Assembly (NCBI RefSeq): GCF_005116455.1
Contig: NZ_SWBP01000004.1
Span: 186,001-250,000 of the forward strand
From: Pedobacter cryophilus
GTDB lineage: Bacteria > Bacteroidota > Bacteroidia > Sphingobacteriales > Sphingobacteriaceae
Direction: 5' to 3'
Length of the DNA: 64,000 nt
Position 1 is the first letter of the stretch. Every line of letters begins with the position of its first letter. The notes under the pieces were generated by a model, which was not told where the DNA came from, did not search any database, and was given only the letters and a program-made list of their open reading frames with translations. This document shows positions 53,515-64,000 of this stretch, piece by piece. Position numbers and translations under genes: made by a program.

Positions 53515-54147
53515 TTAATTTGTTGGACTTAGCTTATGCATTTTATCAAGATAAAAAAGCACCTCATCATCATTTACCTCCATAAAATTATCATAAAAGG
53601 CACCTACACCATAAAATGTAGCAGGTGCAAAAACAGTAATTACTTCATCTACCTCTATTGATAATTTTTTGATGGCATCAGGTGAGGCTACAGGTACTGC
53701 AACAACAATTTTTTTAGGGTTACTTTTGCGAATCACATTTACAGAATTTAAAATGGTATTGCCGGTAGCCATTCCATCATCCACAATAATTACAGTTTTA
53801 CCCATCAAGTTTTCGGGTTCTTTATCACCCATAAATTTTTGTTTCATCTCTTTTAATCTGATACGAATACGTTTTAATTCAGATTGGATATACTCGTCGG
53901 TTACATCTTTATGAGGGAGAACAAAATAATTGGTTAAACTTGCTGCACCAATAGCGTATTCCTTATTTAAGGGATGTCCTATTTTTTTGGTCAGTATAAT
54001 TTCCATAGGGAAGTCTAATTCCTTTGCAACGGTATAAGCCACAGGCACTCCGCCCCTTGGTACAGCTAAAATAACACTGGGGTCATTTTTATATTTTTTA
54101 AGTTTTGCGGCTAAAAATAAACCAGCTTCTATTCTATTTTTAAACAT
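53515..54147 (-). CDS. phosphoribosyltransferase-fold protein
   Basis: 210 residues, cytosolic. PRPP-binding loop VIIVDDGMATGNTI (~118-131), N-terminal ILAVPRGGVPVAYTVAKEL and flexible loop with KKIGHP. Type I PRTase fold of the kind repeatedly found next to dienelactone-hydrolase and erythromycin-esterase-like genes in stress clusters. Its substrate is unknown; it is not a recognisable purine or pyrimidine salvage enzyme. 34 bp from the BON gene and 27 bp from the hydrolase gene. Confidence 0.8.
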   Translation of the reverse strand: MFKNRIEAGLFLAAKLKKYKNDPSVILAVPRGGVPVAYTVAKELDFPMEIILTKKIGHPLNKEYAIGAASLTNYFVLPHKDVTDEYIQSELKRIRIRLKEMKQKFMGDKEPENLMGKTVIIVDDGMATGNTILNSVNVIRKSNPKKIVVAVPVASPDAIKKLSIEVDEVITVFAPATFYGVGAFYDNFMEVNDDEVLFYLDKMHKLSPTN

Positions 54148-54174
54148 AACGTTAAGCTTAATTTTCCTTAATCT

Positions 54175-54828
54175 TTACTCGTGAATTACAGGGATGTAGC
54201 TTTTAAACCAATCCACAGCAAAGTCAGATACCACTTCTAATTTTCCGGGTTCTTCAAATAAATGGGTAGCACCTTCTACTATTTCCAGTTTCTTAATGCA
54301 GGTTAATTGTTGGTAAGCCTTTTGGTTTAATTGTAATACCTGATGGTCTAAACTGCCTACTATAAATAGTGTAGGCACTTGTACAAAAGGTAAATCTTGT
54401 AAGGCTAAATCTGGGCGGCCACCTCTTGATACTACTGCACAAATTTGAGGTAATTTTGCAGCCGCCTTTAAAGCTGATGCAGCACCTGTACTTGCGCCAA
54501 AAAAGCCTATGCAAATATCCTTTGCAGCCGGAATTCTCTCTAACCATAATGTTGCGACAATTAGCCTTTCGGCAAGCAAATCAATGGCAAACCTATTTTG
54601 AATATTCTTATCCTCATCTGCGGTAAGCAAATCAAACAATAAAGTTCCAAAACCCTTTTCTTGCAGGTGTTTGGCCACCATTTGGTTGCGTTTACTTAGC
54701 CTACTACTGCCGCTACCATGCGAAAAAATGATAATTGCTATTGCGTTTTGGGGAATAAATAATTCGCCTTTTAACCTAAGATCCTCTACTGGGATACTTA
54801 CTTCTTTATGATAATTTAATTGATCCAT
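54175..54828 (-). CDS. dienelactone-hydrolase-type alpha/beta hydrolase
   Basis: 217 residues, no signal peptide. IIIFSHGSGSSRLSKRN (oxyanion region), nucleophile Ser in GFFGASTGAASAL, VPTLFIVGSLDHQVL (Asp) and EGATHLFEEPG (His). This family is typically the partner of the PRTase next door. Substrate unknown. Confidence 0.8.
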   Translation of the reverse strand: MDQLNYHKEVSIPVEDLRLKGELFIPQNAIAIIIFSHGSGSSRLSKRNQMVAKHLQEKGFGTLLFDLLTADEDKNIQNRFAIDLLAERLIVATLWLERIPAAKDICIGFFGASTGAASALKAAAKLPQICAVVSRGGRPDLALQDLPFVQVPTLFIVGSLDHQVLQLNQKAYQQLTCIKKLEIVEGATHLFEEPGKLEVVSDFAVDWFKSYIPVIHE

Positions 54829-54952
54829 CAGCTTAATTTTAAAGGTTTAAATGGATAATAGATTGAATTGTAGACTCTAATAATGCGTTGTTTTTTCATG
54901 ATAAGTTTTGCTTTAGGATAACAAAACTAACTGGCTAGCTAGGTTGTGGAAA

Positions 54953-54986
54953 TGATGATAATCAGCGTTAAGCTTGATAATCATCA
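54953..54986. other. inverted repeat in the divergent promoter region of the stress island
   Basis: TGATGATAATCA (54953-54964) and TGATAATCATCA (54975-54986) pair at 10 of 12 positions around a 10-nt spacer. It lies between the leftward hydrolase operon and the rightward membrane-protein operon, so it could be an operator for both. On the leftward strand a TAGTTTTG -7-like box is at 54922-54929. Confidence 0.35.
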
Positions 54987-55121
54987 CCATCTCAAATTTT
55001 TAAATGCCCTTACTTTAATAAATTTCAAAATAGGATGCTGAATTTATTTTTAGGGCATCAGAATCAACGTGACCATCAAACCATAAAGAATAATTAAGCA
55101 CCTCATTTTTATTTGCTAGCA

Positions 55122-55868
55122 ATGAAAATTACCCTCTTAGATGACGATAAATTGGCTCAAGAAGTTGATGAAATATTAGAGATATCTAGATGGAATAATC
55201 TTTTTAAAATGGCCGTTATAGCCGCTATTATTATGGCAATAATGATTCCTGTTCAAGTACTGGTTTTTTTGGTTTACCCTCCGCCAAGTTCTGTAGAGGG
55301 GTTTTTTAGGCTTTTTAATGAGAATGCTTTTGTTGGCCTGTTAGAATATGATTTTTTAATGATTTTTGATATGCTGTTGATCACATTTATCTATTTGGCA
55401 CTTTATTTTTTATTAAAAAACATCAATGAATCTATGATTACCGTGGCTTTGGTATTGGGGCTTTTAGGGATAGCTTCATTTTTTGCTTCAAACACATCTT
55501 TAGAAATGTTATCGCTAAGCAAGCAATTTGCGGCAGCAACTACATCAGAACAGCGAATGATTTTAAGAGCCGCAGGCTTGGCTTTAATAGAAACCTATAA
55601 CGGCACATCATTTACCATTTATTATTCATTAAGTGCCATTTCTTTATTGGTTTTTAGTTTTGCCATGTTAAAGAACAAAATATTTACTAAAGCAAATGCT
55701 TATGCAGGCTTAATAACCGGTTTATTTATGGTTATACCGCCTATAGCTATAATAGGTAAAGTGGGTTTGTTTTCTTCCTTAATAGCTCTTTTACCATTAG
55801 AAATTTGGCTCATATTGTTTGCTAAAAATCTAAAAAAACTAAATCGTAAAGCTTTTAGGGCTTATTAA
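55122..55868 (+). CDS. polytopic membrane protein (DUF4386-like)
   Basis: 248 residues from the ATG at 55122; an in-frame TTG lies three codons upstream and is not needed. About six to seven membrane helices (MAVIAAIIMAIMIPVQVLVF; FDMLLITFIYLALYFLL; VALVLGLLGIASFFA; IYYSLSAISLLVFSFAML; YAGLITGLFMVIPPIAIIG; SLIALLPLEIWLILFA). The pattern fits DUF4386-type integral membrane proteins. No transport or catalytic motif visible. Operon with the downstream gene (21 bp gap). Confidence 0.7.
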   Translation: MKITLLDDDKLAQEVDEILEISRWNNLFKMAVIAAIIMAIMIPVQVLVFLVYPPPSSVEGFFRLFNENAFVGLLEYDFLMIFDMLLITFIYLALYFLLKNINESMITVALVLGLLGIASFFASNTSLEMLSLSKQFAAATTSEQRMILRAAGLALIETYNGTSFTIYYSLSAISLLVFSFAMLKNKIFTKANAYAGLITGLFMVIPPIAIIGKVGLFSSLIALLPLEIWLILFAKNLKKLNRKAFRAY

Positions 55869-55889
55869 TTTAACCTTAAAAATTAGATT

Positions 55890-57221
55890 ATGCTACTCAC
55901 AAAACCATCCATTTTAAATGAAAAAGAGGTAGTAAATACCATTCAAAAACATGCTCATCCTTTAAATAATATAAAAGATTTAAAACCATTATTTGACCGT
56001 ATTGGTGATGCCCGAATAGTGATGCTCGGCGAAGCAAGTCATGGAACTCATGAATATTATACTTGGCGGGCTCATATTTCTAAAAAATTAATAGAAGAAA
56101 AAGGATTTAATTTTATTGCCGTAGAAGGAGATTGGCCAGATTGTTACCGCCTTAATAGATATGTAAAAGGTTATGAAAGTGATGATAAAGACGCTGTGGA
56201 AGTATTAAAAGATTTTAACAGGTGGCCAACTTGGATGTGGGCTAATTGGGAAGTAGTGGCTTTAGCCGAGTGGTTAAAGCAGCATAATAAAGGCTTATCG
56301 GCACATAAAAAAACAGGAATTTATGGCTTAGATGTTTATAGTTTATGGGAAAGTATGGAAAGCATTATGCAATATCTGGAAAAGACAGATCCTGCGGCTT
56401 ATCATTTAGCCGAAGATGCTTTTCGTTGTTTTGAGCCTTATAGAAAAGACGAAGGCCGTTCTTATGCCGAAGCATTAAATTTTGTTCCTAAACTTTGTCA
56501 AAATGAGGTGGTTAACCTGCTTAAAGAAGTGAGAAGGAGAATGCCTCTTTACGATTCAGATTTTGAGAATGTTTTTAGTGCTGAGCAAAATGCACTGGTT
56601 GCCGTAAATGCCGAAAAGTATTATGAGGCCATGCTTGCAGGAGGTGCAAATAGTTGGAATGTAAGAGATCAGCACATGGCAAGTACTTTAGATAGATTAT
56701 TAACTTTTTATGGAGAAAATTCTAAAGCAATTGTATGGGAACATAATACGCATATTGGCGATGCTAGGGCTACCAATATGCAAACAGATGGGATGTATAA
56801 CATAGGTCAATTGGCTAGGTTTCAGCATCAAAATAAAGGAGTGGTATTGGTTGGCTTTGGTTCTTATGAAGGAAGTGTAATGGCAGGAAATGGCTGGGGC
56901 GCACCTATGAAAACAATGCCAGTTCCGGCAGCAACAAAAGGAAGCTGGGAATATTTTTTGCATCAGGCCGGAGCCAAAAATAAATTACTAATTATGGCTA
57001 ATTTTAAGAATAATGATGCGATGATGAAAAATTATATTGGTCACCGGGCTATTGGTGTGGTTTATCATCCAGAATTTGAACATCGTGGAAATTACGTTCC
57101 CTCTATTTTACCATCCAGATATGATGCATTTATATATTTAGATAAAACTAAAGCTTTGCATCCGTTAAATACTAAGGCAGATACGCAGCAAATGCCAGGG
57201 ACTTACCCTTTTGGTGTTTGA
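55890..57221 (+). CDS. erythromycin-esterase-like protein
   Basis: 443 residues, cytosolic. Erythromycin_esterase family signatures: RIVMLGEASHGTHEYYTWR (with the catalytic-type Glu and His), FIAVEGDWPDCYRLN, VWEHNTHIGDARAT, VLVGFGSYEGSVMAG, HRAIGVVYHPEFEH. Most chromosomal members in this PRTase-linked context are not antibiotic resistance enzymes and their true substrate is unknown, so resistance should not be inferred from the name. Confidence 0.85.
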   Translation: MLLTKPSILNEKEVVNTIQKHAHPLNNIKDLKPLFDRIGDARIVMLGEASHGTHEYYTWRAHISKKLIEEKGFNFIAVEGDWPDCYRLNRYVKGYESDDKDAVEVLKDFNRWPTWMWANWEVVALAEWLKQHNKGLSAHKKTGIYGLDVYSLWESMESIMQYLEKTDPAAYHLAEDAFRCFEPYRKDEGRSYAEALNFVPKLCQNEVVNLLKEVRRRMPLYDSDFENVFSAEQNALVAVNAEKYYEAMLAGGANSWNVRDQHMASTLDRLLTFYGENSKAIVWEHNTHIGDARATNMQTDGMYNIGQLARFQHQNKGVVLVGFGSYEGSVMAGNGWGAPMKTMPVPAATKGSWEYFLHQAGAKNKLLIMANFKNNDAMMKNYIGHRAIGVVYHPEFEHRGNYVPSILPSRYDAFIYLDKTKALHPLNTKADTQQMPGTYPFGV

Positions 57222-57393
57222 GTTGTACTCCATCAATTCAAAAAAAACAGAAATTCGCAACCCAAGAATAATCTAATTTTTGGGACTTCTTTATTTATTA
57301 TTTACCCTAATATACCGTCCGTTTTAATTTAAACTATCGGTTTCCAATCAATTTTTAAATCTTAAATAGGTTGTTAAACATTTGATATATGAT

Positions 57394-57438
57394 CATGCAC
57401 AATTGTGCATGTTAAAATTTGGTTATAGGATACTTTTG
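57394..57438 (+). promoter_or_regulatory. 18-bp palindrome and promoter of the xylan-type cluster
   Basis: In the gene-free gap 57222-57594. A perfect palindrome CATGCACAATTGTGCATG (57394-57411) is followed by a TACTTTTG -7 box at 57431-57438. The palindrome occupies the expected -33 position, so a bound regulator would either block or assist polymerase. No second copy was found in the window. Confidence 0.6.
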
Positions 57439-57594
57439 ACAATCAATTAATAAATCGACTTTAATTTTAATTCTTTTGATTTTTTAGGTCATCATGACTT
57501 CGTCAAATGGTTTGATGATGGTTATTTATGAAAATCATTCGGAATTTAAAACTACTAGCATTTTAAGATCCATTTTTAAACTTATTTCAAATCA

Positions 57595-58881
57595 ATGACA
57601 CATCCCCAAAAAGTTAAATTCTGTCTTAAACTTATAATCATTTCTGCGTGTTTAGTCACTATTTCTTCTGCTGTAATTGCTCAATCCAATAAAAAAAATA
57701 AAGACGGGGCTTCAACTACTGCCAACTATCAAAACTTGTTTCGTGAGGCAGGTTACAGTAAAAAAGACATCAATAAAAAAGTAGAAAAGGCTTATAAAGA
57801 TTTATTTGAAGGACCTGATAAAATCTATTTTGAAGTAGGCGATTCAATGGCTTACGTATCTGATATTAAAAATAAGGATGCCAGAACAGAAGGACTTTCT
57901 TATGGGATGATGGTTGCCGTACAATTAGATAAAAAGGAAATTTTTGACCGAATTTGGAGATGGTCTAAAAAATATTTGCAACATCAAGAAGGTCCGAGAA
58001 GAGGATATTTTGCTTGGAGTATCAATACCGCAACCATGAAAAAAAACTCAGAGGGTTCAGCATCAGACGGAGAATTGTATTACATCACTAGCTTACTTTT
58101 TGCATCTAATAAGTGGGGAAATAATACAGGAATCAATTACTACGCAGAAGCAAGAAACATTTTAGATGCCATGTGGCAAAAAGATGGAACTGGAAATATT
58201 TATAATTTAATCAATACAGACGCAAAGCAAATCACTTTTGTACCCGAGGGAAATAACTATAAATGGACAGATCCATCATACCATTTACCAGCTTTTTATG
58301 AGGTTTGGGTGATGTATGCCAAAGACGGTCACGAACAATTTTATAAAGATTGTGCAGATACTTCCCGAGCTTTCTTAAAAAGAACTACGCATCCTATTAC
58401 AGGTTTAAATCCTGATTATGCCGAGTTTAGTGGAGCACCACATTCAACAAGTTGGATGCCCGCTGCTTTTAGATACGATTCTTGGCGAGTGCCGATGAAC
58501 ATTGCCATGGATTATACTTGGTTTGGAGCTGATAAAAAATGGCAAGAATCTTATGCCTCAAAAATTCAAAATTTCTTTGTTTCTAAAGGGTTAGATAATT
58601 ATGATGACCAGTTTGAACTAGATGGTTCAAAACCCAATTTTATTTTACAAGCTGGGCCCGTGAAAAAGTTACGTCATTCTATTGGTTTAGTTTCTACCGT
58701 TGCCACTACAGAACTAATTCAGAAAGATAAAGACTCCAAATTTTTAAAAGAAATATGGAATGCCAAATTAGAACCTTATGAGGATGGTTATTTTGATCCT
58801 TATTATGATGGCTTAATGTATCTTTTTAGTTTAATGCACCTAAGTGGCAAATACCAAATTATTCATCCTTCAACTAAATAA
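57595..58881 (+). CDS. GH8 family glycosidase (reducing-end xylose-releasing exo-oligoxylanase-like)
   Basis: 428 residues; signal peptide (ISACLVTISSAVIAQ). (alpha/alpha)6 barrel GH8: DARTEGLSYGMMVAVQ with general acid Glu99, SASDGELYYITSLLFAS with the conserved Asp, YKWTDPSYHLPAFYEVW, FRYDSWRVPMNIAMDYTW. The HLPAFYEVW block resembles the exo-oligoxylanase (Rex) group that trims xylose from reducing ends. First gene of a cluster with CE1, CE6 and GH43, consistent with xylan. Confidence 0.85.
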   Translation: MTHPQKVKFCLKLIIISACLVTISSAVIAQSNKKNKDGASTTANYQNLFREAGYSKKDINKKVEKAYKDLFEGPDKIYFEVGDSMAYVSDIKNKDARTEGLSYGMMVAVQLDKKEIFDRIWRWSKKYLQHQEGPRRGYFAWSINTATMKKNSEGSASDGELYYITSLLFASNKWGNNTGINYYAEARNILDAMWQKDGTGNIYNLINTDAKQITFVPEGNNYKWTDPSYHLPAFYEVWVMYAKDGHEQFYKDCADTSRAFLKRTTHPITGLNPDYAEFSGAPHSTSWMPAAFRYDSWRVPMNIAMDYTWFGADKKWQESYASKIQNFFVSKGLDNYDDQFELDGSKPNFILQAGPVKKLRHSIGLVSTVATTELIQKDKDSKFLKEIWNAKLEPYEDGYFDPYYDGLMYLFSLMHLSGKYQIIHPSTK

Positions 58882-58900
58882 TTTCAATTCTACTCCATAA

Positions 58901-60826
<1,926 letters not shown>

Positions 60827-60921
60827 GATTTCGCCTTACCTAAATAGTTATCGCAGAATCATTGTCAAACAAGATTCTTAAGCATCTTATATAAGTTTTT
60901 ACCGTCAATACAAAATTTGAA

Positions 60922-62277
60922 ATGAAAATTTTTAAAGTCAAAAGGTTTTTACTGAGTATCCTCAGCTTGTTTGCTTTATCGGTAGCATCGGCCCAAAATC
61001 CACTAATTACCAACCAATTTACAGCAGATCCATCTGCCCGAGTTTTCGGCGATAGTATTTACATCTATCCGTCTCATGATATTTTGGCTAACAAAGTTCG
61101 TGGTCGTATGGGGTGGTTTTGTATGGAAGATTACCATGTTTTTTCCTCTGCTAACCTAACAGATTGGAAAGATCATGGCGTAATTGTCACTCAAAACAAG
61201 GTGCCTTGGGTAAAACCTGATAGTTATAGCATGTGGGCGCCCGATTGTGTAGAACGCAATGGAAAATATTATTTCTATTTCCCCTCTACGCCAAAAGATA
61301 CTACGCTAGGAAGAGGTTTTAAAATTGGTGTGGCTGTTGCCGATCAACCTACAGGACCTTTTATTCCTCAGCAAAAACCTATCGAAGGGGTAAACGGGAT
61401 TGATCCGAATGTTTTTATAGATAAAGATGGACAGGCTTACATCTATTGGTCGCAGGGAAATATTTATGCGGCCAAATTAAAAGATAATATGCTCGAACTG
61501 GCTTCAAAACCTGTTATCCTACAAGAATTGCCCACAAAGGGTTTAAAAGAAGGACCTTATTTGTTTGAACGGAACGGTATTTATTACCTGACTTATCCTC
61601 ATGTAGAAAATAAAACTGAAAGACTGGAATATGCCATTGCCGATAATCCTCTAGGTCCATTTAAAATGACTGGGGTAATTATGGACGAAACGCCGGGCTG
61701 TTGGACAAATCATCATTCTATTTTGCCCTTTAAAAAGCAATGGTATCTTTTTTATCATGCAAATGATTTATCTCCCGAATTTGATAAAGCCCGCTCCATA
61801 AGGGCAGATAGTTTGTCTTTTAATGCCGATGGAACCATCCAAAAAGTAACGCCAACCTTAAGAGGTGTAGGAATAACAATGGCTAATCAAAAAATTCAGA
61901 TTGACCGTTACAGTGAGATTAGTTCTAAAGGAGCTTCTATTGCATTTGTTGATACACTAAACAAGTTTGATGGTTGGAAATTGATTTTAGATCATGATAA
62001 GGCTTGGGCAAAATACAACAATATTGATTTTGGTGATGGCAAATTAAAGCATTTGAAAATGAGGCTTAGATCAATTAATGGAGGAGATATTCAGATTAAA
62101 ATTAGTGATCAGATTAAGACGGAATACATAAATGCGAAAGTAGTATCAGGACATGATTGGGTTATTGTAGAGGTGCCTTTGTTAGGAATTTCAAAAATTG
62201 AAGGGATTAAAAATCTAACGGTTTCAAACTTAAAAAATACTTCAGTTGAAATAGATTGGATGACTTTTACTAATTAA
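60922..62277 (+). CDS. GH43 family beta-xylosidase/arabinofuranosidase with C-terminal CBM6-like domain
   Basis: 451 residues; signal peptide (LSLFALSVASAQ). Five-bladed propeller with the three GH43 acids: Asp36 in TADPSAR, Asp161 in NGIDPNVFID, Glu210 in KEGPYLFE. Residues ~325-451 form a CBM6-like jelly roll (HLKMRLRSINGGDIQIKI; TSVEIDWMTF). Expected to remove xylose or arabinose from xylan oligosaccharides. Confidence 0.88.
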   Translation: MKIFKVKRFLLSILSLFALSVASAQNPLITNQFTADPSARVFGDSIYIYPSHDILANKVRGRMGWFCMEDYHVFSSANLTDWKDHGVIVTQNKVPWVKPDSYSMWAPDCVERNGKYYFYFPSTPKDTTLGRGFKIGVAVADQPTGPFIPQQKPIEGVNGIDPNVFIDKDGQAYIYWSQGNIYAAKLKDNMLELASKPVILQELPTKGLKEGPYLFERNGIYYLTYPHVENKTERLEYAIADNPLGPFKMTGVIMDETPGCWTNHHSILPFKKQWYLFYHANDLSPEFDKARSIRADSLSFNADGTIQKVTPTLRGVGITMANQKIQIDRYSEISSKGASIAFVDTLNKFDGWKLILDHDKAWAKYNNIDFGDGKLKHLKMRLRSINGGDIQIKISDQIKTEYINAKVVSGHDWVIVEVPLLGISKIEGIKNLTVSNLKNTSVEIDWMTFTN

Positions 62278-62325
62278 ATATGTTCTCGACCTAGTTAAAT
62301 AAATAAATAAAAACCATTTTAAATA

Positions 62326-63180
62326 ATGAAACTAAAATTCACATTCATAGCCACTATTTTATTTCTTTTTATCCAATTAAAAGGATTTGCACAGGATAAA
62401 AAGTTTTACATTTTTCTTTGTTTTGGACAGTCAAATATGGAGGGAAATGCAAAAATTCAACCTCAAGATACCCTTCATGTTGATCCTCGCTTTAAAGTAT
62501 TAGAAGCTTTAAATTGCCCTGATTTAAACCGAAAAATGGGAAATTGGTACACTGCATTTCCCCCTTTAAGTCGATGTAATACAGGTTTAACTCCGGTAGA
62601 TTATTTTGGACGAACGTTGGTTGCCAACCTCCCAAAAGATGTAAGAGTAGGAGTTATTAACGTAGCTGTTGGTGGCTGTAAAATAGAATTATTTGATAAG
62701 GATCATTATGAATCTTATGTATCCACAGCTCCTGATTGGATGCAGGCATTTATCAAACAATATGATGGTAACCCTTACAAAAGATTGGTTGAGATGGCAA
62801 AAATCGCCCAAAAGGATGGTGTAATCAAAGGGATTTTGCTTCATCAAGGAGAATCTAATAAAGGCGATGTTTTATGGCCAAAAAAGGTAAATGTGGTATA
62901 TCAGAATTTATTGAAAGATCTTCATTTAAAGGGCAAAAAAGTTCCTCTTTTGGCTGGAGAAACTGTAAATAAAGATCAGGGCGGTATTTGCGCCAACATG
63001 AATAATATCATTGCTACACTTCCGCAAACTATACCAAATTCTTATATTATATCCTCTGCTGGTTGTCCAGATGGGCCAGATAATTTGCATTTTAATGCAG
63101 AGGGATATAGAATGCTTGGAAATAGGTATGCAGAGAAAATGCTTTCATTGTTGGGTCATCCTTTTAAAAACGATCATTAA
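62326..63180 (+). CDS. CE6/SASA-type acetylxylan esterase
   Basis: 284 residues; signal peptide (LFIQLKGFAQ). FLCFGQSNMEGN with nucleophile Ser36, INVAVGGCKIELF, GILLHQGESNKG, and C-terminal DNLHFNAEGYRMLG with Asp and His. This compact single-domain form matches CE6 acetylxylan esterases and differs from the larger SASA proteins at 3171 and 47446. Fits xylan deacetylation beside the GH8, CE1 and GH43 products. Confidence 0.85.
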   Translation: MKLKFTFIATILFLFIQLKGFAQDKKFYIFLCFGQSNMEGNAKIQPQDTLHVDPRFKVLEALNCPDLNRKMGNWYTAFPPLSRCNTGLTPVDYFGRTLVANLPKDVRVGVINVAVGGCKIELFDKDHYESYVSTAPDWMQAFIKQYDGNPYKRLVEMAKIAQKDGVIKGILLHQGESNKGDVLWPKKVNVVYQNLLKDLHLKGKKVPLLAGETVNKDQGGICANMNNIIATLPQTIPNSYIISSAGCPDGPDNLHFNAEGYRMLGNRYAEKMLSLLGHPFKNDH

Positions 63181-63448
63181 GTTTTACTGGTTTGAAATCT
63201 CAGTTAGCAAACAATTTTTTAGACTTTAATTCTGCAGTAATTAATTTCCTTTATTTGGAATGATAAAAAACAAGAATTGGAAATTGGAGCTACTCAAGGA
63301 TCATTCAATGGGCAAAAAAAACAGGACGTTTGACGTGACACTTATTGATTCATCTAAACATAATAAAACACAAAACATATCAATTAAAAAAGTTTTGAAC
63401 TACAAAGGGTCGAGGCATTAAATCAAAAATTAAATAAATATCATTTTT

Positions 63449-64000
63449 ATGAAGAGAATAACAAAGCATTACTTAGCAACACTATTACTGGTATTTGTTG
63501 CCACTAATTTGTTTTCACAAAACCCAATTATTTCACATATCTACACTGCAGATCCGTCTCCAATTGTATATAATAATACGGTTTATTTATACACCGGGCA
63601 TGATACAGCCTCAGTAGATGATACCAATTATAAAATGCCTGATTGGCATGTGTTCTCTTCAAAAGATATGGTTACGTGGAAAGATCATGGAGCGCTTTTG
63701 TCGCCTAAAACATTCTCTTGGGCAACGGGTGATGCTTATGCAGCTCAGTGTATAGAAAGCAATGGTAAATTTTATTGGTTTGTTTCCACTTTTCATAAGA
63801 GTGATAGTGTAAGTAAAGGTGGTGCTGCTATTGGCGTAGCGGTTTCTGATAGTCCAACTGGTCCTTTTAAAGATGCTATTGGTAAAGCCTTAATTATTAA
63901 CGAGATGACCATTGATAAAAAACATGCTTGGGATGATATTGATCCAACCGTTTTTATGGATGACGATGGCACACCTTACATGTATTGGGGTAATGGTAGC
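63449..64000 (+). CDS. GH43 family glycosidase, cut by the right window edge
   Basis: 184 codons open to the edge. Signal peptide ([11 protein letters not shown]), then first-blade Asp in [36 protein letters not shown], and the second catalytic Asp in [13 protein letters not shown]. This start is typical of GH43 arabinofuranosidases/beta-xylosidases. Different subfamily from the 60922 enzyme, as the blade spacing and insert differ. The C-terminal half lies outside the window. Confidence 0.85.
   Translation, partial: MKRITKHYLATLLLVFVATNLFSQNPIISHIYTADPSPIVYNNTVYLYTGHDTASVDDTNYKMPDWHVFSSKDMVTWKDHGALLSPKTFSWATGDAYAAQCIESNGKFYWFVSTFHKSDSVSKGGAAIGVAVSDSPTGPFKDAIGKALIINEMTIDKKHAWDDIDPTVFMDDDGTPYMYWGNGS

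Noticed and set aside
54426-54626. Plus-strand frame inside the dienelactone-hydrolase gene
   Set aside because: Antisense shadow of a gene with an intact catalytic triad.
55890-57221. Calling the erythromycin-esterase-like gene an antibiotic resistance gene
   Set aside because: Family membership is clear, but the PRTase/hydrolase/BON context is typical of chromosomal homologues without shown macrolide activity.
63260-63421. 53-codon frame (MIKNKNWKLELL...) between the CE6 and last GH43 genes
   Set aside because: Very basic, Lys/Asn-rich composition expected of A-rich intergenic DNA, and no coupling to neighbours. Could be a gene remnant but support is too weak.

Overview
The window looks like a chromosome segment of a low-GC member of the Bacteroidota, most likely a Sphingobacteriaceae/Pedobacter-type soil or plant-litter glycan degrader. 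This rests on two SusC/SusD pairs, a one-polypeptide hybrid two-component regulator, type IX secretion C-terminal tails, A-rich leaders without Shine-Dalgarno sequences, and TAnnTTTG-type -7 promoter boxes. No rRNA, tRNA, insertion sequence or CRISPR array was seen.

Layout. (1) 1-2783: a left-edge block of small, tightly overlapping minus-strand genes, divergent from a short HTH regulator, a lipoprotein and a 58-residue protein; it resembles the early/regulatory region of a prophage or other mobile element. (2) 3171-24615: polysaccharide utilisation locus 1 (PUL1), with a sialate-O-acetylesterase-like esterase (whose start codon is problematic), a 1337-residue hybrid two-component regulator, two paralogous right-handed beta-helix (lyase-like) proteins, an alpha/beta esterase, a T9SS-secreted protein, SusC, SusD, a DUF5017 lipoprotein and a GH88 unsaturated glucuronyl hydrolase. 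Lyase-like proteins plus GH88 point to an acidic (uronate-containing), O-acetylated glycan. (3) 25177-52635: PUL2, with a LacI-family regulator, an SGNH esterase, a long operon (FAD oxidoreductase, GH2, three proteins carrying four copies of one unnamed module, one of them on a GH128 enzyme, a GH43-like enzyme, a GH16 and an MFS importer), then a second SusC/SusD/DUF5017 trio, a second SASA esterase, a second GH16 and a GH3 beta-glucosidase. GH128, GH16 and GH3 suggest a beta-1,3-linked backbone. (4) 52806-57221: a small stress-type island (three-BON protein, phosphoribosyltransferase, dienelactone-hydrolase-like protein, membrane protein, erythromycin-esterase-like protein). (5) 57595-64000: a xylan-type cluster (GH8, double CE1 esterase, two GH43 enzymes, CE6 esterase) running off the right edge.

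Regulation is the most informative layer. Three PUL2 promoters each carry two 12-bp dyads of the form GGGA-N4-TCCC. In all three the first dyad begins exactly 77 bp upstream of a TAnnTTTG box. That fixed upstream position suggests the LacI-family protein acts as an activator of a defined regulon (26481; 28125-41029; 41406-47277). A second, looser motif (ACCC, then an AC/CC-rich repeat 22-24 bp downstream, then a -7-like box 47-48 bp from the first ACCC) precedes both beta-helix genes, the 15908 gene and the GH3 gene, and is a candidate site for the hybrid two-component regulator. The xylan-type cluster starts with an 18-bp perfect palindrome over its -33 region.

All functional calls come from motif recognition by eye; no database search was run.
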